This document shows positions 47,401-56,296 of a DNA stretch of 64,000 bases, one piece after another; the first letter of the stretch is position 1, and every line of letters begins with the position of its first letter. This stretch comes from Ostrinia nubilalis (lineage: Eukaryota > Arthropoda > Insecta > Lepidoptera > Crambidae). The stretch covers positions 8,038,001-8,102,000 of the forward strand of contig NC_087119.1 in the NCBI RefSeq assembly GCF_963855985.1. The letters are read 5' to 3'. A program made the translations under genes and the position numbers. The notes beneath the pieces are model-generated. The model was not told the origin of the DNA. It did no database searches and saw only the letters and a list, made by a program, of their open reading frames with translations.

Positions 47401-50400
47401 TAATATGACATCATGACGTGACGCAACAAATGCAATTTATTAATCGACAACATGTGAGTTACGTACGTCAATATTTTCTTCAACAGCGACACAAATATCC
47501 GGCGGCAGTAGGAACCTTAGCATGGCCTTCAAATTATCCAACTCTTGGACTTTGGTTTTGTATAGCAGCTTTTTATATTCCTGTTGTCGATTTAACTTTT
47601 CTATTTCTTGCATACATAGTTCGCTGCTGTAACATAAAATGGCCAACGTAAAATGAAGATTTGCGGCACTACAATATTAAACTGTACCTACAGCTTTATC
47701 GCGACAACGAAACTATGCAAGATAATGCTCGTGTTTAATGGTTGATTTGTGTGTTACATCCATGCCCACTTCGATGACAAACGCGTTGCCATATAAATCA
47801 TCGCTGCGCAACATTAACTATTGTATCGTAGATGGCATTTCAACGAAATTATATTCAAGCCATTTATATTACTTTCGATTTTATAAAAGAAAATTCGACA
47901 GTGTCAATCTCACTTAACCTCAGATCACAACAATTATTTAATATTTTCGCACAGCCACTTAACGCGGGTTATTTCTTGACTTTTATTAAAAAGCATTGTG
48001 AGAACAGTTCGTTAATTTTACTACTATTCCGTAACTACGATGTTATTCTATCCTGTAACTTAGGATATATCGAAAATCAATATTTCCAAAATCGCTGTAA
48101 GAGCCAGGTCAACTCTCAATTAATTTTTTACTCATTTCTTGACCAATGTTTCCCATATTTTCTAAGCTACTGTCAAGAGATTTATTTGCACATAATTATA
48201 ATATTATCAAGGCATGACGTTGCTCTTAATATTCAAGACACGAACAAATGTTAAGAAACCATTAAAAATTAGTTTTGTAAATAAATATACTATAAATTCG
48301 CTTAAAATTTTTTATAGCTTATATAATACAGTCGCTTCTAAATATTTACCATCTGAAACAATAATAAAATTCGAAAACATGCGAAAGTTAAAATTGATAT
48401 ATGGCAGGAAGGCAAACCTTAACTCTCGTTGTATGCATTGTTCACACATTTTGTCAGGCTTCGCGTCGTCCAATTTCCTTACTTTGCTTGGGCCAGCTGA
48501 GAACAAAATCAATGCACGCCAAGCAAAATGCAACATTAGCCATTTACTCCATTGCAGTAAAATATTCACAGAAAACAAATTATTGAATACATTATAACAC
48601 ATTGACAGTGTAGTACACAAATATAATTTTATGTTAAGACCATTGAGTTATAGTTGATATTTCGCAACTGTCAATGTGTTAATTGATTACATTTTCCTAG
48701 ACTAGAAACTTTTATTACACGCGCAAGTGTAATAAATGGTGATTACTTTGCATAATAATGTTGTTATACATCGCAATGTTAGTAGTACACTTTCAAAATG
48801 TTATACGTAAGGAATGAAACAACATCAAAATAAATTCAGATATTAAAAGATACTAGGAAAACGTAAACAAACCAAGATTGTATTGTATTTGTTTGTATGG
48901 AACTTACATGTAATATATAAAAAGCAATGAATTTATATAATATAAAAACATTATTAAAAAAAACTGAAGGTACGCATAATCATATTTTCATATTAAAATA
49001 TATGTATAGCTGTATATATATTTTTTTAAGAATTATTAAATATAAACTAAATAATACATGTATGCTTGGAAATAATTAATACAATGTTCCGTCCAATATT
49101 GATCTTTACACTTATACAAGGAAACCATTGAAGGAATTCCATCCAAGTATTTTTTCAAATTATACATGTTTTAAATTATATTTGTAAATTAAAGAAGATT
49201 CGCTGAATGCCACTGGGAATACTAAATGCTTTATCATAACAAAGTAAACATTTTGTGTCTTATCGCAAAGCAAAAAAATAATAAGTTATTATGATTGAGT
49301 TAAAAATAACTAGCTAGGTATATAAATGTGAGTATGTTAATTAACCAGAAAGAAATAACACTTATGTGAGTGACATAGCAGCCACTTACTCCAAAATAAA
49401 TTTAATGCCTCATAGCCAGTGTGAATAATCTAACTATCTGTTTCATTTACGTCAAAATAAGTTAATTCAGTACAAAAGTAATGTCAATAAATAATACTCA
49501 CCATCGCTGGCATCACTATTAGGTCTTTTCATTGTGCCATTTTTTACTGTTGCTGGTAATGGAGGTGGTGGTCTACTAGCGTCAAAACTGTTGACAACAT
49601 ACAAAGTAGGTCAAGAAAAATAAATGTATACTTCCAAAGTAAATAAGTATGCTTTTAATTGGTTTCTAATAAAATAAACAATTATAAATATTGCTGAATG
49701 ATCCTGACAGACGGACATATTGCAATAAACGGTAGAAAAAAATTCTCTAAACTAAATTGGACCTTATTAAAATAAAATTATAAGAAATAATAATTTAGAA
49801 ACACTAGAGAAGTAAAAAGATCACTATTAAATAACTTACATGGGTGGCAGAAATGGAGGCGGTTGGGTTGTTTGGAAATTTGGAGGTGCTTGAGGTGGTG
49901 GTGCTGAAACAGAAAAAAATTAACTATTGAAACTAACATGAAGACACAAATTTCGTAAAATTCCTCCTAATATAAAATTTAAATAGACAAAACATTGAAA
50001 ATAATTAAGCTTTAAAGTTTATTAGCTTCACACAGGATAATGGAATTGTATAATGTTAAAATACCATGTGACCAAATTTACCAGCATATAATGTGGGTAA
50101 TGTGGGGACCGGGTGCACTGCTGCAGGTTCATTTGGTGGTGGAGGCGGTGGTGGTGGCGGAGGCGGTGGTGGCATCACCGACGGCACCGTCTGAGGCGGC
50201 GGGAGCGGTGGTGGCGGAGGCGGCGACATGAAGCTCACGGATGGCGTCGGATTGTAGCTGCTCGCGACGCTACTTGCTGCTGCGGCTGCGGCATTCATGG
50301 CAGTGTGCCTATCCAGAAGAACTTTTGGGAGCTTCCCTGTTGTCAGAAATAGGTTCTCCTCTTCGCTGGATGTGTGCAGATAGGTACAATCAGGCCGTAC

Positions 50401-50637
50401 GCATCCTGTTCTGTTTTGAAAATTATGACAGAACCGTATAATTTTTTTCATGTCCTCCAGCGAACACTCATGGCGGTATTTACACTGCCCATACTTATTA
50501 CAAATTCCCCAAACGTAATCCCTACAAACCCGGTTTTTATCTGTAGGCGAATTACGCGTACGGGGATCCGTCAGTGCAGTAGTAGGAACAGCTTGCACCG
50601 GTACGTGGCGGCCATTTTGTTCACTATGTGCGTTCAT
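35499..50637 (-). CDS. ZC3H10: ZC3H10-like CCCH zinc-finger RNA-binding protein, complete, 11 coding exons, 583 aa
   Basis: Exons in transcript order: 50082-50637, 49840-49903, 49502-49587, 48418-48496, 47467-47626, 47354-47380, 45051-45128, 42025-42073, 40823-40982, 40041-40279, 35499-35752. Every junction is GT-AG and all phases fit, giving 1752 nt including TAA. Finger 1 is C38-x7-C46-x5-C52-x3-H56, finger 2 is C70-x8-C79-x4-C84-x3-H88. The segment from finger 1 to about residue 106 (CRDYVWGICNKYGQCKYRH; FCHNFQNRTGCVRPDC; TGKLP) resembles the first two fingers of vertebrate ZC3H10; a third finger is absent. After that come poly-Ala (about 115-120), poly-Pro (139-168), KRPNSDASD (about 227-235), a CEQC motif (exon 4), a charged helical or coiled-coil stretch (exon 5) and a Pro/Gly-rich tail in exons 9-11. 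The likely role is nuclear RNA binding (inferred from family). It is divergent to Pgd. Introns carry a mariner, fold-backs, a SINE and LTR-like DNA. Exon chain very sure; orthology moderate. Confidence 0.85.
36011..37904. mobile_element. TA-flanked fold-back element, 1.9 kb, in intron 10
   Basis: Ends TAcagggtgtcccgtaatgt and inverse. Arms of about 540-590 bp (36013-36605, 37360-37902) surround a spacer that holds a hAT MITE. Both arms carry the mirrored frame MPHSRSTFFFQYSQFKLGK. The left arm has a 42-bp insertion (about 36442-36483) ending in tatc repeats, like a LINE tail. It lies between exons 10 and 11 of the ZC3H10-like gene. Confidence 0.85.
36725..37293. mobile_element. hAT MITE nested in the fold-back spacer
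   Basis: Ends cagggataat and acatccctg, with ggttacggatat-type repeats at both ends. The flanking 8 bp cttggtta (36717-36724) and cttggtaa (37294-37301) match at 7 of 8. A further inverted repeat sits inside (aaactgcaaaactctatgaa, 37067-37145). Non-coding. Confidence 0.75.
38017..39282 (+). mobile_element. Deleted fold-back element, family B copy 1
   Basis: Left end tatagcctgacc, then cctgaccaggaacataaaaa; right end tttttatgttcctggtcagg. Compared with 42253-44562 it has the order A-B-C, but the second copies of B and most of A are deleted. It contains a probable solo LTR. Confidence 0.75.
38274..38776 (-). mobile_element. Probable solo LTR inside family B copy 1
   Basis: This 503-bp block is absent from the same place in the two other copies (near 42493 and 44191). 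On the - strand it starts tgtggcggccatccgccaca and ends ccccca, fitting TG..CA ends, and is GC-rich in its first half. No clean target duplication could be seen, so the class is not fixed. Confidence 0.5.
39525..39735 (-). mobile_element. tRNA-headed SINE
   Basis: On the - strand the head has an A-box-like tggtgtagtggttcgg (39706-39721) and a B box ggttcgattcc (39668-39678). The body (atttctgtgatgggtctggg, gtgttactatg) follows toward 39530. A headless body copy on + lies at 41556-41655. It is a SINE and not a tRNA gene, since no full cloverleaf fits. Confidence 0.7.
40313..40815 (+). mobile_element. Possible LTR remnant filling intron 9
   Basis: Between exons 10 and 9. It has a palindromic start (gatcataggcgaatgacagg and inverse, 40329-40395), a GC-rich middle and an ataataaaagacttgaatta end resembling a polyadenylation region. 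No target duplication seen. Low confidence. Confidence 0.3.
41003..41985. mobile_element. Composite insertion with inverted ends in intron 8
   Basis: About 41025-41068 (aacttgaaaaaatcgaactg) is inverted at 41880-41925. The flanks aatattctttgaga at about 41006-41019 and 41970-41983 look like a long target duplication. The interior holds tandem-repeat units (41360-41560) and a SINE body (41556-41655). Confidence 0.45.
42969..43963. mobile_element. P-like non-autonomous element with 8-bp duplication
   Basis: Ends catggacctataaaaaaag and inverse; flanking ttcattga at 42961-42968 and 43964-43971. The CATG start and 8-bp duplication fit the P superfamily, as does hAT less well because the CAGGG end is lacking. 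995 bp, no transposase found. Confidence 0.65.
44425..44551. mobile_element. 127-bp element, family C copy 1
   Basis: Nearly identical to 51010-51138. It interrupts the family B right arm between cctg and gtcagg, with CTG on both sides. The ends tgggtctagacaaag and ttttgtctagggggg are only weakly inverted. Confidence 0.75.
44795..44930 (-). mobile_element. Helitron fragment in intron 7
   Basis: Shares cctagggacagacagacagg, aaacgactttgttttata and the surrounding text with the 7865-8048 fragment. Confidence 0.5.
45999..47295 (+). mobile_element. Full-length dead mariner in intron 6
   Basis: Inverted ends cgaggggcggctgaaaagtt / ttcagcagcccctcg with TA at 45997-98 and 47296-97. Size 1297 bp, normal for mariner. 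From 46160 it reads a mariner N-terminus (FEEMSTVYGESGPSF, ESLKDDRKSGRP, SELSCRQIAEAIGISKERIG after frame repair by eye) and ends near VVVEGD. Frameshifts, stops and loss of the central WIHYFDPE-type segment make it inactive. It lies antisense in the intron of the ZC3H10-like gene. Confidence 0.9.
48596..48682. mobile_element. Small inverted-repeat element in intron 3
   Basis: taacacattgacagt and inverse at both ends of an 85-bp block. Non-coding. Confidence 0.5.
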
Positions 50638-50640
50638 TTT

Positions 50641-51009
50641 TTGAGAAAGTCTTCTAACATAAATAGTTTATCATTTGGATATTCCAATAAAATAATGAGT
50701 GGTCCAGATTTGAAAATAATACTAAACTGGTCATAGAATTCCATTGACCAGAGCCTACAGTACCTTTCACAATTTACGCCACCACCAAGGTCCTCAAAAT
50801 ATCCACACTACATTTAAGCAAATTATTGACACCCACAAATACTTTAATGTCTCGCCACCATAATGGTATAATTAAATCGAACCATGATTCCTTCAAGTTT
50901 AAAATTTAAACAAAAGAAATAACACCACCATCTCATCAACTCTAACAATCGCGTGCAAATAAAGATTTAAAACTTCATTCATTCATTCCTCATTCGAAAC
51001 GAATGTCAG
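50641..51009. promoter_or_regulatory. Upstream flank of the ZC3H10-like gene
   Basis: This is the DNA directly 5' of the ZC3H10-like ATG. No clear TATA box or initiator could be fixed by eye. It is AT-rich and contains a short cattcattcatt run near 50977. Its assignment as a promoter rests on position only, together with the fact that a recognisable copy survives next to the exon 1 pseudogene. Confidence 0.35.
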
Positions 51010-51138
51010 TGGGTCTAGACAAAGTGCAAATTATAATCGCAAACCAGTCGAAAAGTGGTCGAAAAGCCCCTTTTTTGTATGGAGTTTTGACGGAGTCGAT
51101 TTTCGATTCGATCAAAAAGTGCGTTTTGTCTAAGGGGG
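51010..51138. mobile_element. 129-bp element, family C copy 2, upstream of ZC3H10-like gene
   Basis: Same element as 44425-44551, flanked by CAG on both sides (51007-51009, 51139-51141). It lies 370 bp upstream of the ZC3H10-like start codon. Confidence 0.75.
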
Positions 51139-51189
51139 CAGCTCCACCAATCACCACACACTGTTTAGTGATGTACAATGAAAACTCCG

Positions 51190-52500
51190 AAAACTTGACA
51201 ACAAATAATTAATGTCTCTTTTTTCACACACACCAAAATATGGGCGATGTACGGGTAAAGTATGAAGAGTGGCCTCAGATTATGAATAAAAAGAGTGGCC
51301 GAGATGGTGTTGTTCACACTATGTATTACGATCATAGTGTATTTGCGTCATGAGAATACCAATAATTTAGTCGATTAGGTCCTAATTTAGTCAAACAAAT
51401 CCATGAGGTAATAGGCTCGCCTATCAAATTAAAAAAATGTGCTAAACTCTACTCGTACTGTACGGCTAAACGAGTCTAAACCGGTCAATTTAGTCGAATT
51501 AAGTGATAAGCCACGCATTCGCATAGCGATTTGCACTTAATTTTAATTTAACTACATCATTAAAATCATGTATAACAGGGAAAAAAATTTTACAGTTTGG
51601 TTTTTAGAATATTAGAAAATTTTAGGACATTAAAATAATGTAATAATAAAATACTATTCTTTTGTATTAATGATTATACAAAATTGATTCAGCGCTCTAC
51701 AAGAATGTAATATTTACCTACCTGCTTTACTCCATCCCTAGTTACCCTGCTGAACGTTGGACGTCATATCCTTCGCTTCGGCCTGCCCTTGGCGGGAAAG
51801 TAAAACGTCATGTTGATTCTTCTTCTATTACAGTGTGAGTCTTGATAAAGTGCACATATGAAAATAGGTGAAACTAGACCTATGTATATTTATCGACAAA
51901 AAAGAGGTCAAAAAATATCTGAGATTTTTTAAATGTTTTTATAGATTTTTTTCTATTTACTTATTGTAAAGAAAACGTAATAACTTTTAAACTAAGAGGT
52001 ATATCCTGTTAAAATACAAACAGTAATAAACCTAAATAACAATCGATACTAAAAAAATATATAAAATACCCAGAAAATGCCAACAAATATGTAATAAAAA
52101 ATGTTACTTTTTGAAAAAAAAAAAACTGCTTTTAAATTCGTGTTTTTTTTTGGTTTATTTCATAAATTTCTCAACAGAAAATGCCCCTATAATAGGTGGT
52201 TTTTATTACTTTGTATTATTCTTTATCGTATTACTTTTGTAAAACCAAAAATCGCATGTCTCTATCCCTATCCCAACATTTGCTATGATGATTATTTTAG
52301 TTTTTGAACGTTTCCCGCTAGGGGCGCTGTACAATCCGTCATACATTTAATGTCATTTTTTAACGCGCTCATTCACACTTTCACAGACATGGATTAGCGC
52401 TCACTAGTGGGCGAGTTTGATGTAAACAGACTCACACTAGGCCCTCTGATACCTATTTTATTTACACAATATTATTTTATTATAAAATCTTTCGTACAAC
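51190..52500. other. Intergenic, nothing recognised
   Basis: AT-rich DNA left of the LINE remnant. No exon supported. Confidence 0.35.
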
Positions 52501-52969
52501 CATCCTGTTTTTAAGACAGTGACTGGAGGCACGCAGGGGTCATATTTTTTGGAAAAGAAGAGAAGTTGTATGGAAGAAGTAGCCACTTCAGTTAGTAAAA
52601 TGTCTGTAGGTACAGCGCGAGAGAACCATCATAATTATGACACCACCTATTGCGATGACCCGGAAGAATATACGGCGGAGCAGACTCGAAGTGCATACCG
52701 CGTGTTGGTCACTACTCACGAGCTAGGCTGCATGCGGGATATATAAGTAGCTGCCGGCTGAGTTGGAGGCAGTTTTCCGCAATGGAGATGGTAGAACGGG
52801 AAAGGGAGGTTTCTACTGCCGGATCCATACGCCGAAGGATTTGGTCAGAGGCGGCGTTGCTTTTGCATGCCGTCTTAATAAGTTAGCTTAGCTTAGCTTT
52901 AACCAAAAATGTTCTTGGCTTGAACATTTTTACGATTACTTGAGTTAAAGTAGGAGTACCTATAACTTG

Positions 52970-53779
52970 CCACTATGCTTAACGTTCGTGGATTATGAGA
53001 AAGCTTTCGATTCAATCGAGACTTGGGCAGTGTTACTGTCTCTCCAGGTAGGTATACCGAGGTGCTGAAGTGCTTGTACCTACAAAAACGCCATCATGTC
53101 AGTCCGACGAGTAGGTATTCCTCTGCAGCGAGGTGTTAGGCAGGGAGATGTTATCCGAAATTAATGTTCACCGCGGCATTGGAAGACACTTCCAAAAGGA
53201 TTCGGCATAAACATTAATTCACCTTCGAATGATGGAATCAATGGAAAAGATCTTGGCACAATGCTCGAAGACCTTTATCAAGTTTATATCGAATTTAAAA
53301 CGAAGTTTATGTCGAATGTCCATGTTGCACCCTATCCAGTTTCGGTTCGAAGCTCAATTCTCTAGCTAGATTATTGACAATAAGTCAATCCAACTCGGTT
53401 GGGCAGCGTTCGAGAAATTACGCAAAATTTATTCGTCCAAAATACCTCAGACCTGAAACGAAAGTCTATAACCAATGTGTGTTAAAGTAAAGCTTAAAGT
53501 TGCACAGCGTGCTATGGAAAGGGCTATGCGCGATGTTTCTTTTGGGGATCGAATCAAAAATGAGGAGATTTGTAAACGAATGAAACTCTGATATTGCCCG
53601 ACGGATTAGCAAGTTGAAGTGGCAATGGGCAAGGCACATAGTATGCAGAACAGATGGTTAATGGGGCAGTGAGGTTCTGGGGTGGAGGCCGTGTACCGGA
53701 AAACGCAGCGTGAGACATGGTGGTGGACCGAAGACAACGTAAAGATAGCAGGAAGGAAGGTGCTAGACGCAGGCCACTA
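52970..53779 (+). mobile_element. RTE-like LINE remnant with reverse-transcriptase motifs
   Basis: It reads FVDYEKAFDSIE near 52990, then VRQGDVI near 53135, and the C-terminal KLKWQWARHIV and GKRSVRHGGGP-like text near 53615-53720, in shifting frames with deletions. The catalytic YADD box is not seen, so it is inactive. It ends against the Pgd leader copy. Confidence 0.8.
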
Positions 53780-53893
53780 CTTGACCAAGTAGGTACCTAC
53801 AGATTAAGTAGTTAGACTTGAACTTAGGATGCTAATAAATTACACCAACTTGTAATTTCAGGCCTTGAATATTTACGAAAGAATTTAATTTGT
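53780..53893 (+). repeat. Duplicate of the Pgd 5' leader
   Basis: Aligns with 56175-56280 just before the Pgd ATG: acttgaactt, gctaat, ttgtaatttca, gccttgaa, atttacgaaag and atttaatt are shared in order. The downstream start codon context is not preserved, so no gene is expected here. The 3' end of a LINE fragment abuts it on the left. Confidence 0.7.
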
Positions 53894-53929
53894 ACATCTA
53901 CATTTTATGGCAGCCAAATAGGTATTACA

Positions 53930-54925
53930 GACAGTACAGCATCGATGATACAAAAGGTAAAAAATTATTATAATAAGTTAAGTGATATTGTGTAACCTAA
54001 TTTCTCTAGCAAATACCTAATTTTACAAAAAAATCTGAATAGTTTGGTCATCAATAAAGCACTGAAATCATAATGTTTTTTACCTTTGTTAATTCGCTCT
54101 GCATGTGTGCATGCCAGACAACCTTTAATGTGTCAACCAGCCAATTTTATTATTGTTTATGAAGAAGACAAATTCGCTTTGCACTGAAACCTGCTACATT
54201 TGTGAATTGGCAATCCTTAATTTTTTTGGTAGCAGGTAGTACTAAGAGTAGTAGTAGTAGTTACTTGTCTTCATTTGTATCTAATTCTGTAAGTAATTGT
54301 ACCTGTCACTAGTTATCATTAATGGTGAATAATAACATGGTTGAAAGTAAGGCACATTTTATTTATAAAAATAAAAATAATAATATTTAATACAATCTAT
54401 ATTACAATAAAACTTATCACAGTTGTTTGCATAATTACTAACTAAAAAGTTTTAAGATTTACAGTACAACATGATCATAAAAAAATTATTAATTAAACAT
54501 AGATAGGTCAAGGTAGCTATGTAATAATACATGAAAACAATCAGGTACATAGGTAAATGTATAAAACAAATTCAAGATTTTTTTGTTCAGAGTCAAAGAT
54601 TGAGAACTGCAGAAACACACTAAAACAAGCATAGAAATTGAATTCAATAAGAATGTACTTAGTTAATACATACAACACAATGGAAGATAATATTAGCGAA
54701 ATTGAATAGCAGGTACAGCGGGGTCAACTTTCAGTAAAGTCAATTTCATCGCGTAGAAGTAGATTTATAATGGGGCAATATTGTAACCGCAGGTCAAGTT
54801 TTTACAAGAAAACATTATTTACAATTTTATACAATATATGAATGACATTACTGTCTAATGGGGATTTTGAAAGGCACGCGATCATGCCTACGAGGTGTTA
54901 GCGGTGTTAAGGCACGCGGTTATGC
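53930..54925. repeat. Copy 2 of the 1-kb duplicated segment
   Basis: Collinear with 26390-27648, with indels. It lies exactly between the Pgd leader copy and the ZC3H10-like pseudogene. The part matching the open stretch of copy 1 has in-frame stops here, so this copy is not coding. Confidence 0.55.
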
Positions 54926-54954
54926 CGAGACATTATTGATTGACCCGATGTTTA

Positions 54955-55225
54955 TGGAGAACAAAACTTGTGGTGGCGGCGACTTGAATTTCGCGGATGT
55001 CGTTGAATTGTAGCCTATTTGTGATGTGGCTGCTGCGGCATTCATGACGTTGTGTTGTGCCTGTCCATCCAGCAGAACTTTTGGAACTTTTCAAAAATAG
55101 ACATTTCTTTCGCTGGAGTGCAATCCCAACAAATTCCGTTTTTTTTCTGACGAGAATCTGTCTGTGTAGATACAGCTTGTACCAGTTCATGGCAATCATT
55201 TTGTTCAATAAGTTCATTTTTTGGA
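54955..55225 (-). pseudogene. Broken copy of ZC3H10-like exon 1
   Basis: On the - strand this block aligns by eye with 50230-50640: the start region (attttgttcaa, agcttgtacc), the Ala-codon block (gctgcggcattcatg), the LLDR codons (ccagcagaacttttgg) and the region leading into the poly-Pro codons (gtggcggcgac). About 140-150 bp encoding both CCCH fingers is missing between the Ser/Glu codons near 55113 and the basic N-terminal codons near 55125. Frameshifts and base changes destroy the reading frame, and the copy stops before the splice donor. The similarity continues upstream, so this is a genomic duplicate and not a processed copy. It has the same orientation as the parent gene, 4.6 kb upstream of it. 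Confidence 0.75.
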
Positions 55226-55650
55226 AAGTCAGTGTTTCACATCTGGATATTATGCTAAGAAAAATCAATAATCAGGACGATTCCATTGAAAAGTGCTTTC
55301 ACTCACATCAGCTTAATGTCCACACTATTAAGCAAAACACGCCACAAATAAATTAATGTGACACCAACACCACCATGGTATTAGAAATAAATGTTCACCA
55401 TGATTTGGAAAAACAAAAAAATTAACAGCATCATCTCAACAAATCTCGTTTGTTTAACTCGTACCATCTGTGACTCGTACCTTTTAAACAATAGTTGGTT
55501 GTGTTGTGTCATGAATGTCATGATGTGGAAAAAATATTTCACAGCTTCATTCATTCATTCGTTCATTGATAAAATCGAACAGTCTGAGAATCGAACGAGA
55601 TCAAACCAATCACCACACCCATAGTGATGTGCAATAAAAACCGGTTTGTG
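55226..55650 (-). repeat. Duplicate of the ZC3H10-like upstream flank
   Basis: Short runs shared in the same order with 50640-51180: tccacacta followed by taagcaaa, acaccacca, cttcattcattcattc and aatcaccacac, then tagtgatgt. It extends the exon 1 pseudogene outward and shows that the promoter-side DNA was copied too. The copy lacks the 129-bp insertion present at 51010-51138, so that insertion probably came after the duplication. Confidence 0.6.
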
Positions 55651-56296
55651 AAAATGACGGGATTCTGGGATTCACAGTGTGAATTGTGAGTTTCACTCTC
55701 AGAATTCAGCCCCCCTAAACGTGTGGCAAAACATCTGTAATTTTATTGTAATATTATACTAGCGAACGCCCGCGACTTCGTACCCATTTTACCTCCTTAG
55801 GGGTTGAATTTTCCAAATCTCGCCGTAAAAACCACACCGATTTGCCAATCAGCCGATAGGCTGATTCTTCATACAAAATAATCGGGGCCAACTATCGGCC
55901 AACTAAAAATCGGTGGTCTCCGCCTTGGCATATACTTTGTTCTTTGAATCGATTTTGATATTAATAATGTTATTTTTGTATTTTGTTTAGACCTTCCATT
56001 CCATCCTTCCATTCCGTCACTTATTAGTCGATGATTAAAATCGATTGATCTGTCAATACAATCTATGTTTACCACGATCCAATATATTCGCAATCAAAGT
56101 TCGCAATCACTAACTTGGTACTCTTGGAGCTTTGAGGTTATTTGAGTTGAGGAGTGGGTGATAGTAATTATTTTACTTGACCCATTACAGTTTAGTTAGG
56201 ACTTGAACTTGAGGTGCTAATAATTACATCAAATTGTAATTTCAAGCCTTGAAAATTTACGAAAGGATTTAATTAAAAAACTATCATCTATCAAAC
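55651..56296 (+). promoter_or_regulatory. Pgd upstream region and 5' leader
   Basis: It precedes the Pgd ATG at 56297. From about 55755 it contains the 3' hairpin end of a Helitron on the - strand (actagcgaacgcccgcgac). The last 100 bp are the leader sequence duplicated at 53.8 kb. No core promoter motif can be fixed with confidence. Confidence 0.35.

Noticed and set aside
47832..48597. Two long frames on the + strand
   Set aside because: They lie in intron 4/exon 4 of the ZC3H10-like gene on the other strand, are AT-rich with no motifs or splice context.
50113..50352. Trp/Arg-rich frame on the + strand
   Set aside because: Shadow of the poly-Pro codons in ZC3H10-like exon 1.
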